A DNA stretch of 64,000 nucleotides from Hetaerina americana (lineage: Eukaryota; Arthropoda; Insecta; Odonata; Calopterygidae): contig JAKTNV010000651.1 of the NCBI GenBank assembly GCA_022747635.1, forward strand, positions 23,075 through 87,074. Direction: 5' to 3'. The translations under genes and the position numbers were made by a program. Shown piece after piece: positions 41,480 through 54,244 of the stretch. Each line of letters opens with the position of its first letter. Position 1 is the stretch's first letter. The notes under the pieces were generated by a model. It searched no databases and had not been told where the DNA came from. It was given only the letters and a program-made list of their open reading frames with translations.

Positions 41480-41920
41480 GAGGAAACGGAGGATCGTTCT
41501 CCATTCACGATGACAATTAGGGAAAACTCTCACAGATCGGTGATCGAAACAGCTAAAGTACGTCCTATTGTTTATTGACTGGACTAAAACCGTCTTGGAA
41601 TTGATTTGGTCCATCCATCCTCCGTACTTCACTCGTTTAGTAACAATTGAAAATTCTTTTTACAATCCAATTTATCAAGTTAAAATATCGTGGCCAAAGT
41701 TTTAACGGCAAATGATGAAACCATTGTTGATTTCTGATAAAAAAACATGTTTTTTTTTATTGGAGGCATTTCGATTGAATTAGGTGGAAGTTTTTAACGA
41801 AAATTGCAGCGGGTGAATTGCAAAAATGTACTGATTATCATTGGAGAATACTTTGAAGACAGAATAAAGTTAATTCAATACGATAAAATACCGTCTTTTC
41901 ATTAATAAGACAATAAAATA

Positions 41921-41925
<5 letters not shown>
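41480..41925 (-). repeat. Repeat beta, inverted copy
   Basis: Matches the inverse of 25815-26270 with more divergence. It ends in (TA)n (41925-42000). Confidence 0.75.
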
Positions 41926-41993
<68 letters not shown>

Positions 41994-42009
41994 ATATATA
42001 TTTCCACGA

Positions 42010-42930
42010 TATAATTGAGGCACTTATCTAAAAAATATATGGCGTCACAATGAAATCACGAATGTCTCTTTCATAATAGACCCGTCAGACCGCTCGGATC
42101 AAACTGGCGATTGGTTGCTTTGGAAGACAAGACCTCTCACCACATTTTCCCACTGGTTATACCTCGTTGCCATGGACAGTCGCGTCACAGCGAAATCACG
42201 CACACTACTTTCATAATGGACCGTGCAAGTACGATTCCTACCTCGGATCCCTATGATAAGGAAACCCGGAAAACGACCGTATATCGCGGGGGGTGATAGT
42301 GAACGGGGTTTCGGTTTTCTTTTCGTCCGACGATGAGGTCGCGCCTCTACTCGCATTTGTTCGACGACGCGCTCGCACTTCGATTCTCATTTGTTTGACG
42401 ACGAGAAAATATGAGTAAAAGTAATAACAACGGTGCAAATTAACCATTATATTACGGAAAAAGCTCGACGATAACGTAAAAATAAATTGTATATTGTAAT
42501 GTAGAACACCCATTTAAATACATTTATAAAGTCAATTTCGTGTTAAAAAACGCACAGGAAAAGGAGAATATAAAAAAGTGGCGAGTGACGTCATGGGGGG
42601 CGGAAATTGAATGCGTTGGTCGCAAAGGGACCAGAAGGCCCTCGAACACCTGAAGGGATTGAACACGGAGTACTCAAATACTCCACCAGAGGTGGCACAA
42701 TCAGTACCTGTACATCACACCACCGTAAGTCAGCGCTAGCGGACCCCGGATCAACTACGTGGGCACAACTACGAATACGATATCAATTGGAATTTAACCA
42801 GTTTTGAAATGTTATTTTAAAGCACTTTCAATTATTATTCCAAATTAATGTATGGGCCATCAAATTCAGAACTTCCCATCACTTAAAAGAATATGGAAAG
42901 AAATAGCACAAATCTATTGCAAATATATTG
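42010..42930 (-). repeat. Repeat alpha, inverted copy
   Basis: Contains the CGTCACAATGAAATCACGAA block, the GACGACGCGCTCGC block and the GGAGTACTC...ACCACCGTAAGTCAGCGCTA core. Short open frames over it have no support. Confidence 0.8.
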
Positions 42931-43104
42931 ATGCTGGGAAATTCTTAATATGCGTGAGTTACGATTTTTGCGAAAATTAAAAAAACGACGAATTTCGCGA
43001 AAATATTGACAGAAACTACATTTTCAGAAATAAAAGGGAACGATTTTTAATACAAAAAAAATGAAACGTATTGCCATTAAATCTTGACAAAAACGTGTGA
43101 TTTT

Positions 43105-43272
<168 letters not shown>

Positions 43273-43299
43273 TTTATATACACGCGATACGGCGCTTAA

Positions 43300-43970
43300 T
43301 TGCGGATTGGTTTCATTTATAATTCCCCGACGTATTTTAGTTCAACTGGAGTTATCGTTCGGCGTTCAATTTCATTACGTTTTCATTACTTTTCGCGAGT
43401 GTGTTTTTGTGGTATCCGTGGTCCTCTGAGATGGCTCTAAGCACACATGGATTCAATACAATAGGTAAACTGACTTAAGCAAATCATATCTTTAATTTAA
43501 AATCGAATTATTCCCAGCGAAGGGCCATTTTTTTAAGAGTAGTAAATATGCAAAAAAAACGTATTTTCATGTATACAAAATTCTCCCATTCGCCGTTCTT
43601 CTCAAGGAAACCAATGAAATTAAAATTTCAGAAGCCATTCTTTTATTTTAATTCATTCTTTGCACTGAAAAACATAAAAATTAAGACTAATCGATTCATA
43701 TTGAGTTTTTGACGAATTCTTGAGCTGTTGTAGCAGGGAAAGGGAAATGGATTGAAATAGGGAATAGACATGAGAGGAGACCTCCCAATTTAAACAGAGA
43801 TTATTATGAAAACATAACAGTTTAAGCGGAATAACTTTGTTGGGGTGGATTCCTTCTTGATGACGGTTGGGATAAGAAAGGTTTCAATTTCCACGTAAAG
43901 ATATAATACCACCATGGTTTCCGAGCTTCGCAAAAACATCTGGTTTTATAGATTTAGAAAATCCAACCGT
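43300..43970. repeat. Third copy of the module seen at 4240-4960 and 47940-48430
   Basis: Shares CGTTCGGCGTTCAATTTCAT, the AAGCAAATCATATCTTTAA block and ACCACCATGGTTTCCGAGCT. It is noncoding. It abuts the inner end of the right arm. Confidence 0.75.
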
Positions 43971-44450
43971 TTGCCAACAGAAGAACTCGTTGGTGGAATA
44001 CAGGAATAAACTAAAAGGAAACGGAGGATCGTTCTCCAATCACGATGGGCAAACTCTCACAGATCGGTGATCGAAACAGCTAAACTACGTCCTATTGTTG
44101 TTGACTGGTCTGAAACCGTCTTAGAATTGATTTGGTCCGTCCATCCTCCGTACATTACTCGTTTAGTAACAATAGAAAATTCTTTTTACAATCCAATATA
44201 TCAGGTTAAAATTGCGTGGCCAACGTTTTTAGCGCAAATGAAGAAACCATTGTTGATTTCTAATAAAAAAACATGCGTTTTTAACTGGAGGCAACTCGAT
44301 TGAATTGGGTGGAAGTTTTTAACGAAAATTGCTAAGGGTGAATTGCAATATTGTACTGATTATCATTGGAGAATACTTTGAAGAAAGAATAAAGTTGTTT
44401 CAATACGATAAAATACCGTCTTTTCATTTATTAGATGAGAAAATATATCT

Positions 44451-44487
<37 letters not shown>

Positions 44488-44751
44488 TGGCAACCATTGG
44501 TATATGAAATGATAAGGGTCAACAGAACAGGGAATTGCTAGGAATCAGCTAAGATGCTTAAGAGACGATCTATCTTTGATAGGGATGTAGTGACCTCACA
44601 GTTGGATACCCTTACTTCTTCCCAAAGCTCTTCCTCGGAAAGAAAGATGCAATTTACTTCAGTAAATGAACAAGATCATTAATGAGATCTCATTCCGAAG
44701 ATTTATATTGTTTCCTCTCTTGATATTCATTTATACCCTCCTATGTACATA

Positions 44752-44757
44752 TATATG
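44752..44757. other. Empty Polinton target site (single CATATA copy)
   Basis: On the minus strand the flanks read GGGTTA-CATATA-TATGTACATAGG. The same flanks are split by the Polinton at 8296/25383 in the other arm, where CATATA is duplicated. Confidence 0.93.
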
Positions 44758-44979
44758 TAACCCATCGAGGATGTGTTTGTCTTAAGTCGGGGTAATGCGT
44801 TTTCTGAGGAAGAAAGGAAGTCTTTGTTGTTCTCTGAGGGAAACTAACGTCTTTAAGGAGATGGCGATAATATCTCCAGTGGGGAGATAATTACGCCACG
44901 TGTGAGTTGAATCCGAGAGTTCAGACGTACTATATAATTGATTAACTCTTATTTTTAAAGGGTATTGCCTCTATTTGTA

Positions 44980-44984
44980 TTATA

Positions 44985-45067
<83 letters not shown>

Positions 45068-45068
45068 T
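44980..45068. repeat. (TA)n microsatellite
   Basis: The partner of the shorter tract at 8039-8066 in the left arm. Confidence 0.9.
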
Positions 45069-45206
45069 ATTTATTAGCTAATCTACCCGTTAAGGTAGGT
45101 TTTTGAATAGTCACAGCTACCAAATAACACATTTTATGACTCCCACCAAAACACAAAATCCAGCGTCCTACTCTATATCAGGTCCATCTTCATCTTTGAG
45201 TACTTT

Positions 45207-45536
45207 CTACCTCCCTTCTCTCCTGTCCAAGACATCCCTATCTCCTGTTCCTTCCCTTTCCTTGCTTGCCATTAACATTCTCCCCTCAATTACAGTCTTC
45301 AAAATCTCACTACAACTGGTCAATACCCCCTTTATCCATCTTTCATCTGCCTCCTTAGTAATATCTCCCAACAAACCCCCCTCTTCGCCTTTAACCATAC
45401 AAAGTACTTCATCATTTGTTTTCTTCTTTGTCCATTTCACCTTCTCAGTTCTTCTCCACACCCACATTATATCTACAATAGCCTCCAGTCTAGTACGTCT
45501 ATCCTCCTGCTTCAATGACCGCGTTTCCATAGCCAC
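45207..45536 (-). pseudogene. LINE C-terminal fragment (right-arm copy)
   Basis: Nearly identical to 7567-7896 with one residue changed, as expected of a recent arm duplication. It is a fragment without its reverse transcriptase. Confidence 0.65.
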
Positions 45537-46439
45537 ACATAGAATTATCTTCCAAATTTTTTACTTCCCGATAGTGTTTAAAAATCTTTTCGTAATAAAT
45601 TGCGCAATATGAATATCGCCTTTCATTTGTTATAACTTCCAATGTACTCGCACTGCGTCTCTTCCAACAATTGCATCCTTTTTTGCAATCACGATATACA
45701 AAAACACATCGCCAACCGTATTATTTTTACATGAAATGTTAAATAGTATTACTATATGATTTCCTTATCTAGGCGCAACAGAATTGAACACTAAACCATT
45801 ATTATAATTCTAGCCGTAATTAAGTCTGAATCAAGGAATTTAAATCACAAGGAAATCGTTTGAAAATAATTAAAAATAATTTTTTACGATATATTTTTTT
45901 TATTAACTTTTATAACGTACAAAAAAGGTTTAAAAAAAATTGTATTACCCTTAAATGTCTTCTTTTTTGTCTGTTAAATGCTGCTATAAGCCATTTCAGT
46001 AGTGGTTAACCTTTTTTTAATGCTTTGGAGAGCTCAAAAAATGGTGGTTTTCTCATCAAAAACATTATATTAACTCCGATGGTTTAAATGTGTTGTATGC
46101 CCACTGCCACACGCCTTACCATGGTGTCCTACATGTCTAATTGTAACATGTAGTTTGATTCATTCGGTAATCTTGTAACAACACCCTCCTTTCTTATTCA
46201 CCCTACTGCGATGCCTTCTATGATTTCTATTTAACTATCTTATTAGTGATGCTTAAAATCCTCATTGTTGAAGATCTATTCTTTATCTAGACGAATATAT
46301 ATTCATTATGGATATTATTCACATTTTAACCTCAGAAAAAAAGCCAAATTTAATGTCGGTTCTAATTCACAATAAGGTACTACTGGTTACCACATTAGTT
46401 GTTCGTTGTCAGGGTGTTTGTATGTATATATATATATTC

Positions 46440-46610
46440 CCTTGCAGCTTAAGTTGTTCTCAGAATTATAAACAAAAGGATAGAGAGTAGGGCAAATGAT
46501 TACTTAGGGGATAATCAGTTTATGGGTTTAAGAAGGGGAGAGGTACGCATTTGACGCCATTGCAGTAATGAGATTATTAATCGAGAGGAATATAGAACAC
46601 AATCAATCAT
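46440..46610 (+). pseudogene. LINE reverse transcriptase relic
   Basis: Reads L-R-I-I-N-K-R-I-E and D-N-Q-F in one frame, then after a frameshift D-A-I-A-V-M-R-L-L-I-E-R-N. The inverted partner lies at 6415-6565. Confidence 0.7.
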
Positions 46611-46959
46611 AATATCATTATTATCATATATTTTATCGCCTCCACTCTCATTTGTCCGACGACGCGCTCGCCCCTCCACTCGCATTGATCGAGGAATGAT
46701 ACCATTGGGTATTTTTAAAGGAATTCTTTGTAGTTTTTTTCACGTTAAAAAAAACTGTTTTCCATTCCCGAAAAAAAATGTAATAATATCTCGGGTTTTT
46801 TGTCTATAAAATTCTATAAAAACTTCTCAGTTCTTAAAAACGATACTCAACAATGATCTAAGCCAAGGTTTTTTTAAAAGCCATCCTAAGCAACGATGAA
46901 AATGTTATAAAAATGCAAAAATGGTCCGTGAATGTGGTTTTCCACGATATAAATGAGGC

Positions 46960-47880
46960 ACTTATCTAAAAAATATATGGCGTCACAATGAAATCACGAA
47001 TGTCACTTTCATAATAGACCCGTCAACCGCTCGGATCAAACTGGCGATTGGTTGCTTTGGAAGGCCAGACCTCTCACCACATTTTCCCACTGGTTTTACT
47101 TCGCTGCCATGGGCAGTCGCGTCACAACGAAATCACGCGCATTACTTTTATAATGGCTCATGTAAATACGATTCCTACCTCGGATCCCTATGATGAGGCA
47201 ACCCAGAAACCGGTCGTGAATCGCGGGGGATGATAGTGAACGGGGTTTTGGTTTTCTGTTCATCCGATGATGAGGTCGAGCCTCTACTCGCCATTCTCCG
47301 ACAACGCGCTCGCACTTCGATTCTGATTTGTCGGACGACGAGAACTTATGAGTAAAACTAATTACAATGGTGCAATTTAACCATAATTACGGATAAAGTT
47401 CGATGATAACGTAAAATAAATTCTATATTGTAATGTAGAGAACCCATTTAAATAGATTTAAAAAATTAATTTCGTGTTAAAAAACGCTCAGGACAAGGAG
47501 AATGTAATAGAGTGGCGAGTGACGTCACGAGGGGCGGAGTGTTCGTCGCGAAAGGGAAAAGAAGGCACTCGAACACCCGAAGGGATGGAACACGGAGTAC
47601 TCAAATACTCCACCAGAGGCAGAGCAATCAGTACCCAAACATTACACCACCGTAAGTCAGCGCTAGCGGACTCCGGATTAACTACGTGGACGCAACTACG
47701 AATACGAATGTCAATTTGAATTTAAACAATTCTTAAAATGTTCCTTTAAGCACTTTCCCTAATTATTCCAAATTAATGCATGAATGGGCCATCAAATTCA
47801 CACCTCCCCATCACTTATAAGAATATGGCAAAGAAATATCACAAATCTACTGGAAATATAATGATGTTGGGTGTAAATTA
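46960..47880 (-). repeat. Repeat alpha, inverted copy (arm partner of copy 1)
   Basis: Carries ~45 bp around 47150-47200 that the left-arm copy has lost. The open frames at 47048 and 47474 are repeat-derived. Confidence 0.8.
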
Positions 47881-49029
47881 TAGGCGTAAATTGCGATTTT
47901 TGCGAAAATTAAAAAAACGACATATTTCACGTATCATATTAAGCAAATCATATCTTTAATTTAAAATCGAATTATTCCCCGCGAAAGGGCATTTTTTTAA
48001 GAGTAGTAAATATGCAAAAAAAACGTATTTTCATGTAGAAACGATTCTTCCACTAGCCGTTCTTCTCAAGGAAACTAATGAAATTAAAAATTCAAAAGCC
48101 ATTCTTTTATTTTAATTCATTCTTTGCACTGAAAAACATAAAAATTAAGACTAATCGATTCATATTGAGTTTCTGACGAATTCTTGAGCTGCTGTAGCAG
48201 GGAAAGGGAAATGGATTCAATTTGGGAATAGAGTGGAGAGTTGATCTCTCAAAATTAACAGAGATTATTATAAAAACATTACATTTTCATGGGAATGACT
48301 TTGTAGGAGGGGATTCCTTCTTGATGAGGGTAAGGATAAGAAAGGTTTCAATTTCAACGTAAAGAAATAATACCACCATGGTTTCCGAGCTTCGGAAAAA
48401 CATCAGGTTTTATACTTTTAGAAATTCTCAATCCTGGCTGGTTGGTCTATAGGATTTAAGAGTATTTTATGAAGATAAGGAAGGGGGTTGGAACGGAAGT
48501 GGTATATCCTTCAGTTGAGAATCACATATCTGTTAGACTGAAGGGTTTGCCATTTTTCCATCTCCTCCAAAGAATTCAAACCCTGAGCCTGTTTTTTACG
48601 TGTGCAGAATATCCTTTCTGAAGGAACTATAAAGATTCAAGTTTTTCTCTTATAAAACGTGGCCAAGTAATGGGTTTTTTCACTGTTCGTCAGGTTAAGA
48701 TGTATGTTATAAAAATTTCCTAGGTTTTCTGCTTTTGTTTTATGCTGTAAGTCGTGGTCAATCATTTATTCCCCTGTATCCAGAGTTGGTTGCAACTGTT
48801 TTATGATGCGTGTTTACCCTATTTCGTTGCCTTGGTGATAATTGGGATACGCGTAGTGATGAAATGATAGGCCGCAGGTTTTCGTGAATGGTGAATGCTC
48901 ACATTTGGACAGATTAAGACTTTTCCCAATACAAACAGAAAGATCCAATTATTCATAAATTATTTCCGCGTTCAAATCCAGTTAATTCAATGCACCGTTC
49001 GTTCCCAACTCACTCATGACCTGTATAAA

Positions 49030-49875
49030 TTCATCATAAGTACTAAACCAAGTCAAAAAATTGTATAACTGTCTCCTGGAGTGGAGAAGACTGTCTCGAC
49101 TTCCATTTGTTGTCCTGCAATGTGGGAAGACGGCGGAAGGGTTGCTATTTAATTATAGAAATCCTATTGATCACGTCTCGTAAGCCTGTATCACTCATGG
49201 TATCCAAGTAACACCCGTCTTTCGCCAATTTCCCTTCGGAGTTGAAATCTTTTTTTTCCAGAGTTTCCATTCCAGAGGGCTGAATCACAATCATTTGCGA
49301 GATTGTATTTCAGGTCCTTATTTGGTTTCACTTCCTTCTCTCGGTCTACGCTATCAATGCTTACTGCTTTTTGAGTTTAACATTCGATAGCTTGTAGCAG
49401 ATATTATAGTGTAAAGAATTCAACACATAAATCTTAAAGGTACCGCCTAAATGTCAAAGAAATAAACGGACCATATTACGGATGATTAATGAAATCGTAA
49501 TAATATACTTCAAAAATGGGAAATTTTGTAATTACCTAAAAAAGACATAGCACTCAAGTCTAATTAAAGAAATAAGCACCCAAAGGGTAATGTTGTAAAA
49601 CGGCCTTTTTGATGGACTATCTATTTAAATCATCCTGTTTACACCTTGGTAATAAATATGTTCGTGTGAAAAATAATTTTTAGTTTAAGTTAACCAATAT
49701 TTCAATGCTTATAGTACATTTATGAGCCCCATAAGGGTAAAATCCCAATGGACGCTGTATGAGATGGGAAAACACAAAGAGATGTTCCTAAATACGAAAC
49801 AGAAACGATAATAAAGACTTAGTCAAGGTTCATTTGACGTAATGCCATCATTTAGCGTGAATTTAATGCCTAAGG

Positions 49876-49961
<86 letters not shown>

Positions 49962-50280
49962 TGTAATTTTGAATTTCATTATTAATTCAATATTTTTAAA
50001 GTAAGAACAACCTAACTTTCTTTAAAAGAATGATTATCCGTTTTATCCAAAATCAACAAAATCCAGAAAAAAAGGTTACAGCCTCAAAGGGTCAAAAAGT
50101 TTCGACGTCCTATACGACGGACGGTACACGGTATTTTTATTTTCAAATGGGAAAACACGAAAGTATAGCAATATTTGCGATATAAAACGGTTGGAATATT
50201 TTAAAGGAAAGAAGACTAAGATATACTTTTGAATCCCTTAAATCTTCTCGTATGAAATAAATTTTAATGAAATAATGAGT
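49030..50280. other. AT-rich noncoding segment
   Basis: Holds a (TA)n tract at 49877-49958 preceded by GTGTGTGTG. No gene or known element was recognised. Confidence 0.5.
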
Positions 50281-50830
50281 AAAAGTAATTGCAAAGTTTC
50301 AAATTAGCCATTATTACGAACATTAATCGAGGTTTTGATTAATTAAATTCAATATTTTTACCGTGGAAGATTTTAACCCCATTTAAAAATGTTTTTTTTG
50401 TGTTAAAAAAACGCACAGAAAAAGTAGAATTTTAAAAATTGGCGAGTGACGTCACGAGGGGTGGAGAGTGTGAGTGCGTTCGTCGCAAAGGGACCAGAAG
50501 GCACTCGAACACCTGAAGAGATTGAAAACGAAGTACTCAAATACTCCACTAGAGGCAGCACAATCAGTACCTGTACATCACACCACTGTAAGTCAGCGCT
50601 AGCGGACTCCGGTCTAACTACGTCGAAGCAACCCCGAAATACGAATGACAATTTGAATTTAAACGGTTCTTATAATATTTTTCCAACGCACTTTCCATTA
50701 TTATTTCAAATTAATGCATTAAAGTACCTTTTCAAGGACTTCCCATTAGTTCCAGGAATATGGCCGAGGAATAGCACCAATCTATTAGCATTTGAAATAT
50801 GTTGGGAGATTCTTTGCATGCCTAAAATAC
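50280..50830 (-). repeat. Repeat alpha, inverted copy (diverged)
   Basis: Keeps the GACGTCACGAGGGG, GGCACTCGAACACC and CACCACTGTAAGTCAGCGCT blocks. The 166-codon frame at 50446 is read through repeat DNA and has no protein motif. Confidence 0.75.
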
Positions 50831-50956
50831 GATTATTGAGAAAATTAAAAAAAGGACGTTTTCGCGAAAATATTCACCGGAACTTAATTAACAGAAAAAA
50901 GGGATTTTTTAGGAAAAAATTAATAAAATGTGAAGTGATTAAATAATGACCATAGC

Positions 50957-51040
50957 GATATATATATATAAATATGTATATATATGTTTATAATTGTATA
51001 TGTATATATATATAAATAAATATATATATAAATATATATG

Positions 51041-51114
<74 letters not shown>

Positions 51115-51141
51115 CATATACATATATATATATACATATAC

Positions 51142-51217
<76 letters not shown>

Positions 51218-51426
51218 GGGGCCAAGAGCGTGCGCTTTCTCCGTGAAATTCCTCAATTCCTCCGCATCTTCAACTCTCGGGGCAACTGCTTCTGTTGGTT
51301 GGGGAGGTAAGGGGGCCCGCGTTATAACGGTTGTACTGACGAAACGGTACTTCCTGTTTCTTCTTCTGAGGAAGACAGAGCTATATTCCGTCGAATATAC
51401 ATACATATACATATATATACATATAT

Positions 51427-51514
<88 letters not shown>

Positions 51515-51583
51515 TAAATTGATTACTGTGTTTTTATGTTTATATATATATATTATATATGGATATATATAGATATATATATA

Positions 51584-51642
<59 letters not shown>

Positions 51643-51760
51643 TTATTTATTTATTTATATATATATTTTACTATATATACATATATATGGATATATAAAT
51701 TAATATATTTGTACATTTATATTAATATATACATATGCAAAATTTCCTGATGATATTTAG
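50957..51760. repeat. Cluster of (TA)n tracts around a short unique segment
   Basis: Long tracts at about 50957-51213, 51400-51504 and 51540-51740 surround 51214-51395. That ~180-bp piece, of more balanced composition (GGGGAGGTAAGGGGGCCCGC), is unassigned. Confidence 0.85.
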
Positions 51761-52250
51761 CTATTTACGGATTCATTTCATCAGCACGACGGATTACATT
51801 TTTATGAAGGCGTTTTCAATTTGAAAAGTCCAATAATTTTTTGCGGCATTTTAACGAATAGCAGAAAGCTGTAATTTCTCTGAAATGTTTATTAAATATG
51901 TCTCTGTTAGAATATAGTTAGTAAATGGTCCAACAATGGAATAAATGACTTAGAAGGCATTTCTTCTGTTAGACTGAACCGTACAGGATGAATATTGATA
52001 TCAGTCTTTGTCGACTTTACATACTCTTTTGGCTGTAACAAATATTCTGTGCAATTTACACTTTAAATGTATATAGAATATAATTATCAATCAACGTCGC
52101 ACTGCAGACTATAGTCACTACGTAAAAATCGTGTTTTCCGATAGAATTTTATAATCTACGTCTAAACCTGACGTGCAGCTAAAAAATTCCATTTCTTGAC
52201 CACGTGTTGTAACGGCAAAGCTAGAATCATAATCGTTACTTCAAAACACT
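51761..52250. other. Noncoding segment, nothing recognised
   Basis: Stops in all frames; no match to the repeat families described here. Confidence 0.5.
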
Positions 52251-52254
52251 TCAC

Positions 52255-52297
52255 AATCCGCATTTAAGCGCCGTATCGCGGCGCTTAAATGCGGATT
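52255..52297. repeat. Perfect 18-bp inverted repeat, 7-nt loop
   Basis: AATCCGCATTTAAGCGCC, then GTATCGC, then the exact inverse. It joins two copies of the GCGCCGTATCGC module head to head, just before a (TA)n tract (52339-52414). Confidence 0.9.
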
Positions 52298-52337
52298 GGT
52301 TTCATATATGTCTGTTATGTATGTAATATATGTCTGT

Positions 52338-52338
<1 letters not shown>

Positions 52339-52414
<76 letters not shown>
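52339..52414. repeat. (TA)n microsatellite
   Basis: A pure TA run between the 52255 palindrome and repeat alpha. Confidence 0.9.
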
Positions 52415-52417
<3 letters not shown>

Positions 52418-52439
52418 AAAATCACTCGTTTTTGTCAAG

Positions 52440-53510
52440 ATTTAATGACAATACGTTTCATTTTTTTCTTTACAAAAAATCGTTCCCTTTTATTTCTGAA
52501 AATGTTGTTTCTGTCAATATTTTCGCCAAATACGTCGTTTTTTTAATATTCGCAAAACTCGCAATTCACGCATGTAAAGAATTTCCCAACATCAATATAT
52601 TTGCAATAGATTTGTGCTATTTCTTTCCATTTTCTTTTAAGTGATGGGAAGGTCTGAATTTGATGGCCCATTCATACATTAATTTGGAATAATTAGGGAA
52701 AGTGCTTAAAATAATTATTTAAGAATTGTGTAAATTCAAATTGACATTCGTATTCGTAGTTGTGTCCACGCAGTTATTCTGGAGTCCGCTGGCGCTGACT
52801 TACGGTGGTGTAACGTTTGGGTACTGATTGTTCTGCCTCTGGTGGAGTATTTGAGTACTCCGTGTTCAATCCCTTCGGGTGTTCGAGTGCCTTCTTTTCC
52901 CTTTCGCGACGAACACTCCGCCCCTCGTGACGTCACTCGCCACTCTATTACATTCTCCTTGTCCTGAGCGCTTTTAACACGAAATTAACTTTTTAAATCT
53001 ATTTAAATGGGTTTTCTACATTACAATATACAATTTGTTTTACGTTATCATCGAGCTTTTTCCGTAATAATGGTTAATTTGCACCATTGTAATTTCTTTT
53101 ACTCATAATTTCTCGTCGTCGGACAAATCAGAATCGAGACGCGAGCGCGTCGTCGGACAATTGCGAGTAGAGGCGCGACCTCATCATCGGACGAACAGAA
53201 AACCGAAACCCCGTTCACTTTCATCCCCCGCGATACACGGTTGGTTTCCGGGTGTCCTAAACATAGGGAACCGAGGTAGGAATCGTACTTGCATGGTCCA
53301 TTATGAAAGTAGTGCGCGTGATTTCGTTGTGACGCGCCTGTCAATGGCAGTGAGGTATAACCAGTGGGAAAATGTTTTGAGAGGTCTGGCCTTCCAAAGC
53401 AACCAATCGCCAGTTTGATCCGAGTTGTCTGACGGGTCTATTATGAAAGTGACATTCGTGATTTCATTGTGACGCCATATTTTTTTTAGATAGGTGCTTT
53501 ATTTATATCG
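52440..53510 (+). repeat. Repeat alpha, longest copy
   Basis: Extends from the AAAATCGTTCCCTTTTATTT block through the GGAGTATTTGAGTACTCC hairpin to the CGTCACAATGAAATCACGAA block (inverse), so it shows both ends seen separately in other copies. Confidence 0.8.
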
Positions 53511-53511
53511 T

Positions 53512-53512
<1 letters not shown>

Positions 53513-53604
<92 letters not shown>

Positions 53605-53618
53605 GATATATTTATATT
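53513..53618. repeat. (TA)n microsatellite
   Basis: Lies precisely between repeats alpha and beta, as at 41925-42000. Confidence 0.9.
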
Positions 53619-54170
53619 TTATCGTCTAATAAATGAAAAGACGGTATTTTATCGCATTGAAACAACTTTATTCTTTCTTCAAAGTATTCTCCAATGATAA
53701 TCAGTACAATTTTGCATTTCACCCGAAGCAATTTTCGTTAAAAACTTTTACCTAATTCAATCTGGTCACCTCCAATAAAAAAAATGTTTTTTTATCAGAT
53801 ATCAAAAATGTCTTCTTCATTTGCCCTAAAAACTTTGGCCACGCAATTTTAACTTGATATATTGGATTGTAAAAAGAATTTTCAATTGTTACTAAACCAC
53901 GGATATACGGAGGATGGATGGATCAATCAATTCTAAGATGGTTTTAGCTCTATCAACAATAGGACGTAGTTTAGCTGTTTCGATCACCGATCTGTAAGAG
54001 TTTGCCCCAATTGTCATCATGATTGAAGAACGATCCTCCGTTTCCTTTTAGTTTATTCCTGTATTCCACCAACGAGCACTTTTGTCGGCAAACAGATGCT
54101 CCTGTATCATTCACAATACAGGTTTTGACTTTGCCCTAATGTTGTTCTCAATGTCCAGTGGGGATTCCGT
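53619..54170 (+). repeat. Repeat beta, direct copy
   Basis: Matches 25815-26380 in the same orientation. It ends where mariner copy 3 approaches. Confidence 0.8.
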
Positions 54171-54244
54171 GATTCCGGCTATTTTGAAGTCAGTCGTCTG
54201 TCCAAGAAGCCGTATGATATTAGTCCCCTATATATATATATATA

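Larger units (their letters stand above)
43973..49029. repeat. Right arm of the ~5.1-kb inverted repeat
   Basis: Runs inverse to 26298-25383 and then 8296-4049, passing straight through the unoccupied Polinton site. It contains repeat beta, a LINE C-terminal relic, a reverse transcriptase relic and repeat alpha. Relative to the left arm it lacks ~420 bp near 47930 and has ~370 bp extra near 48500-48890. Confidence 0.88.
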
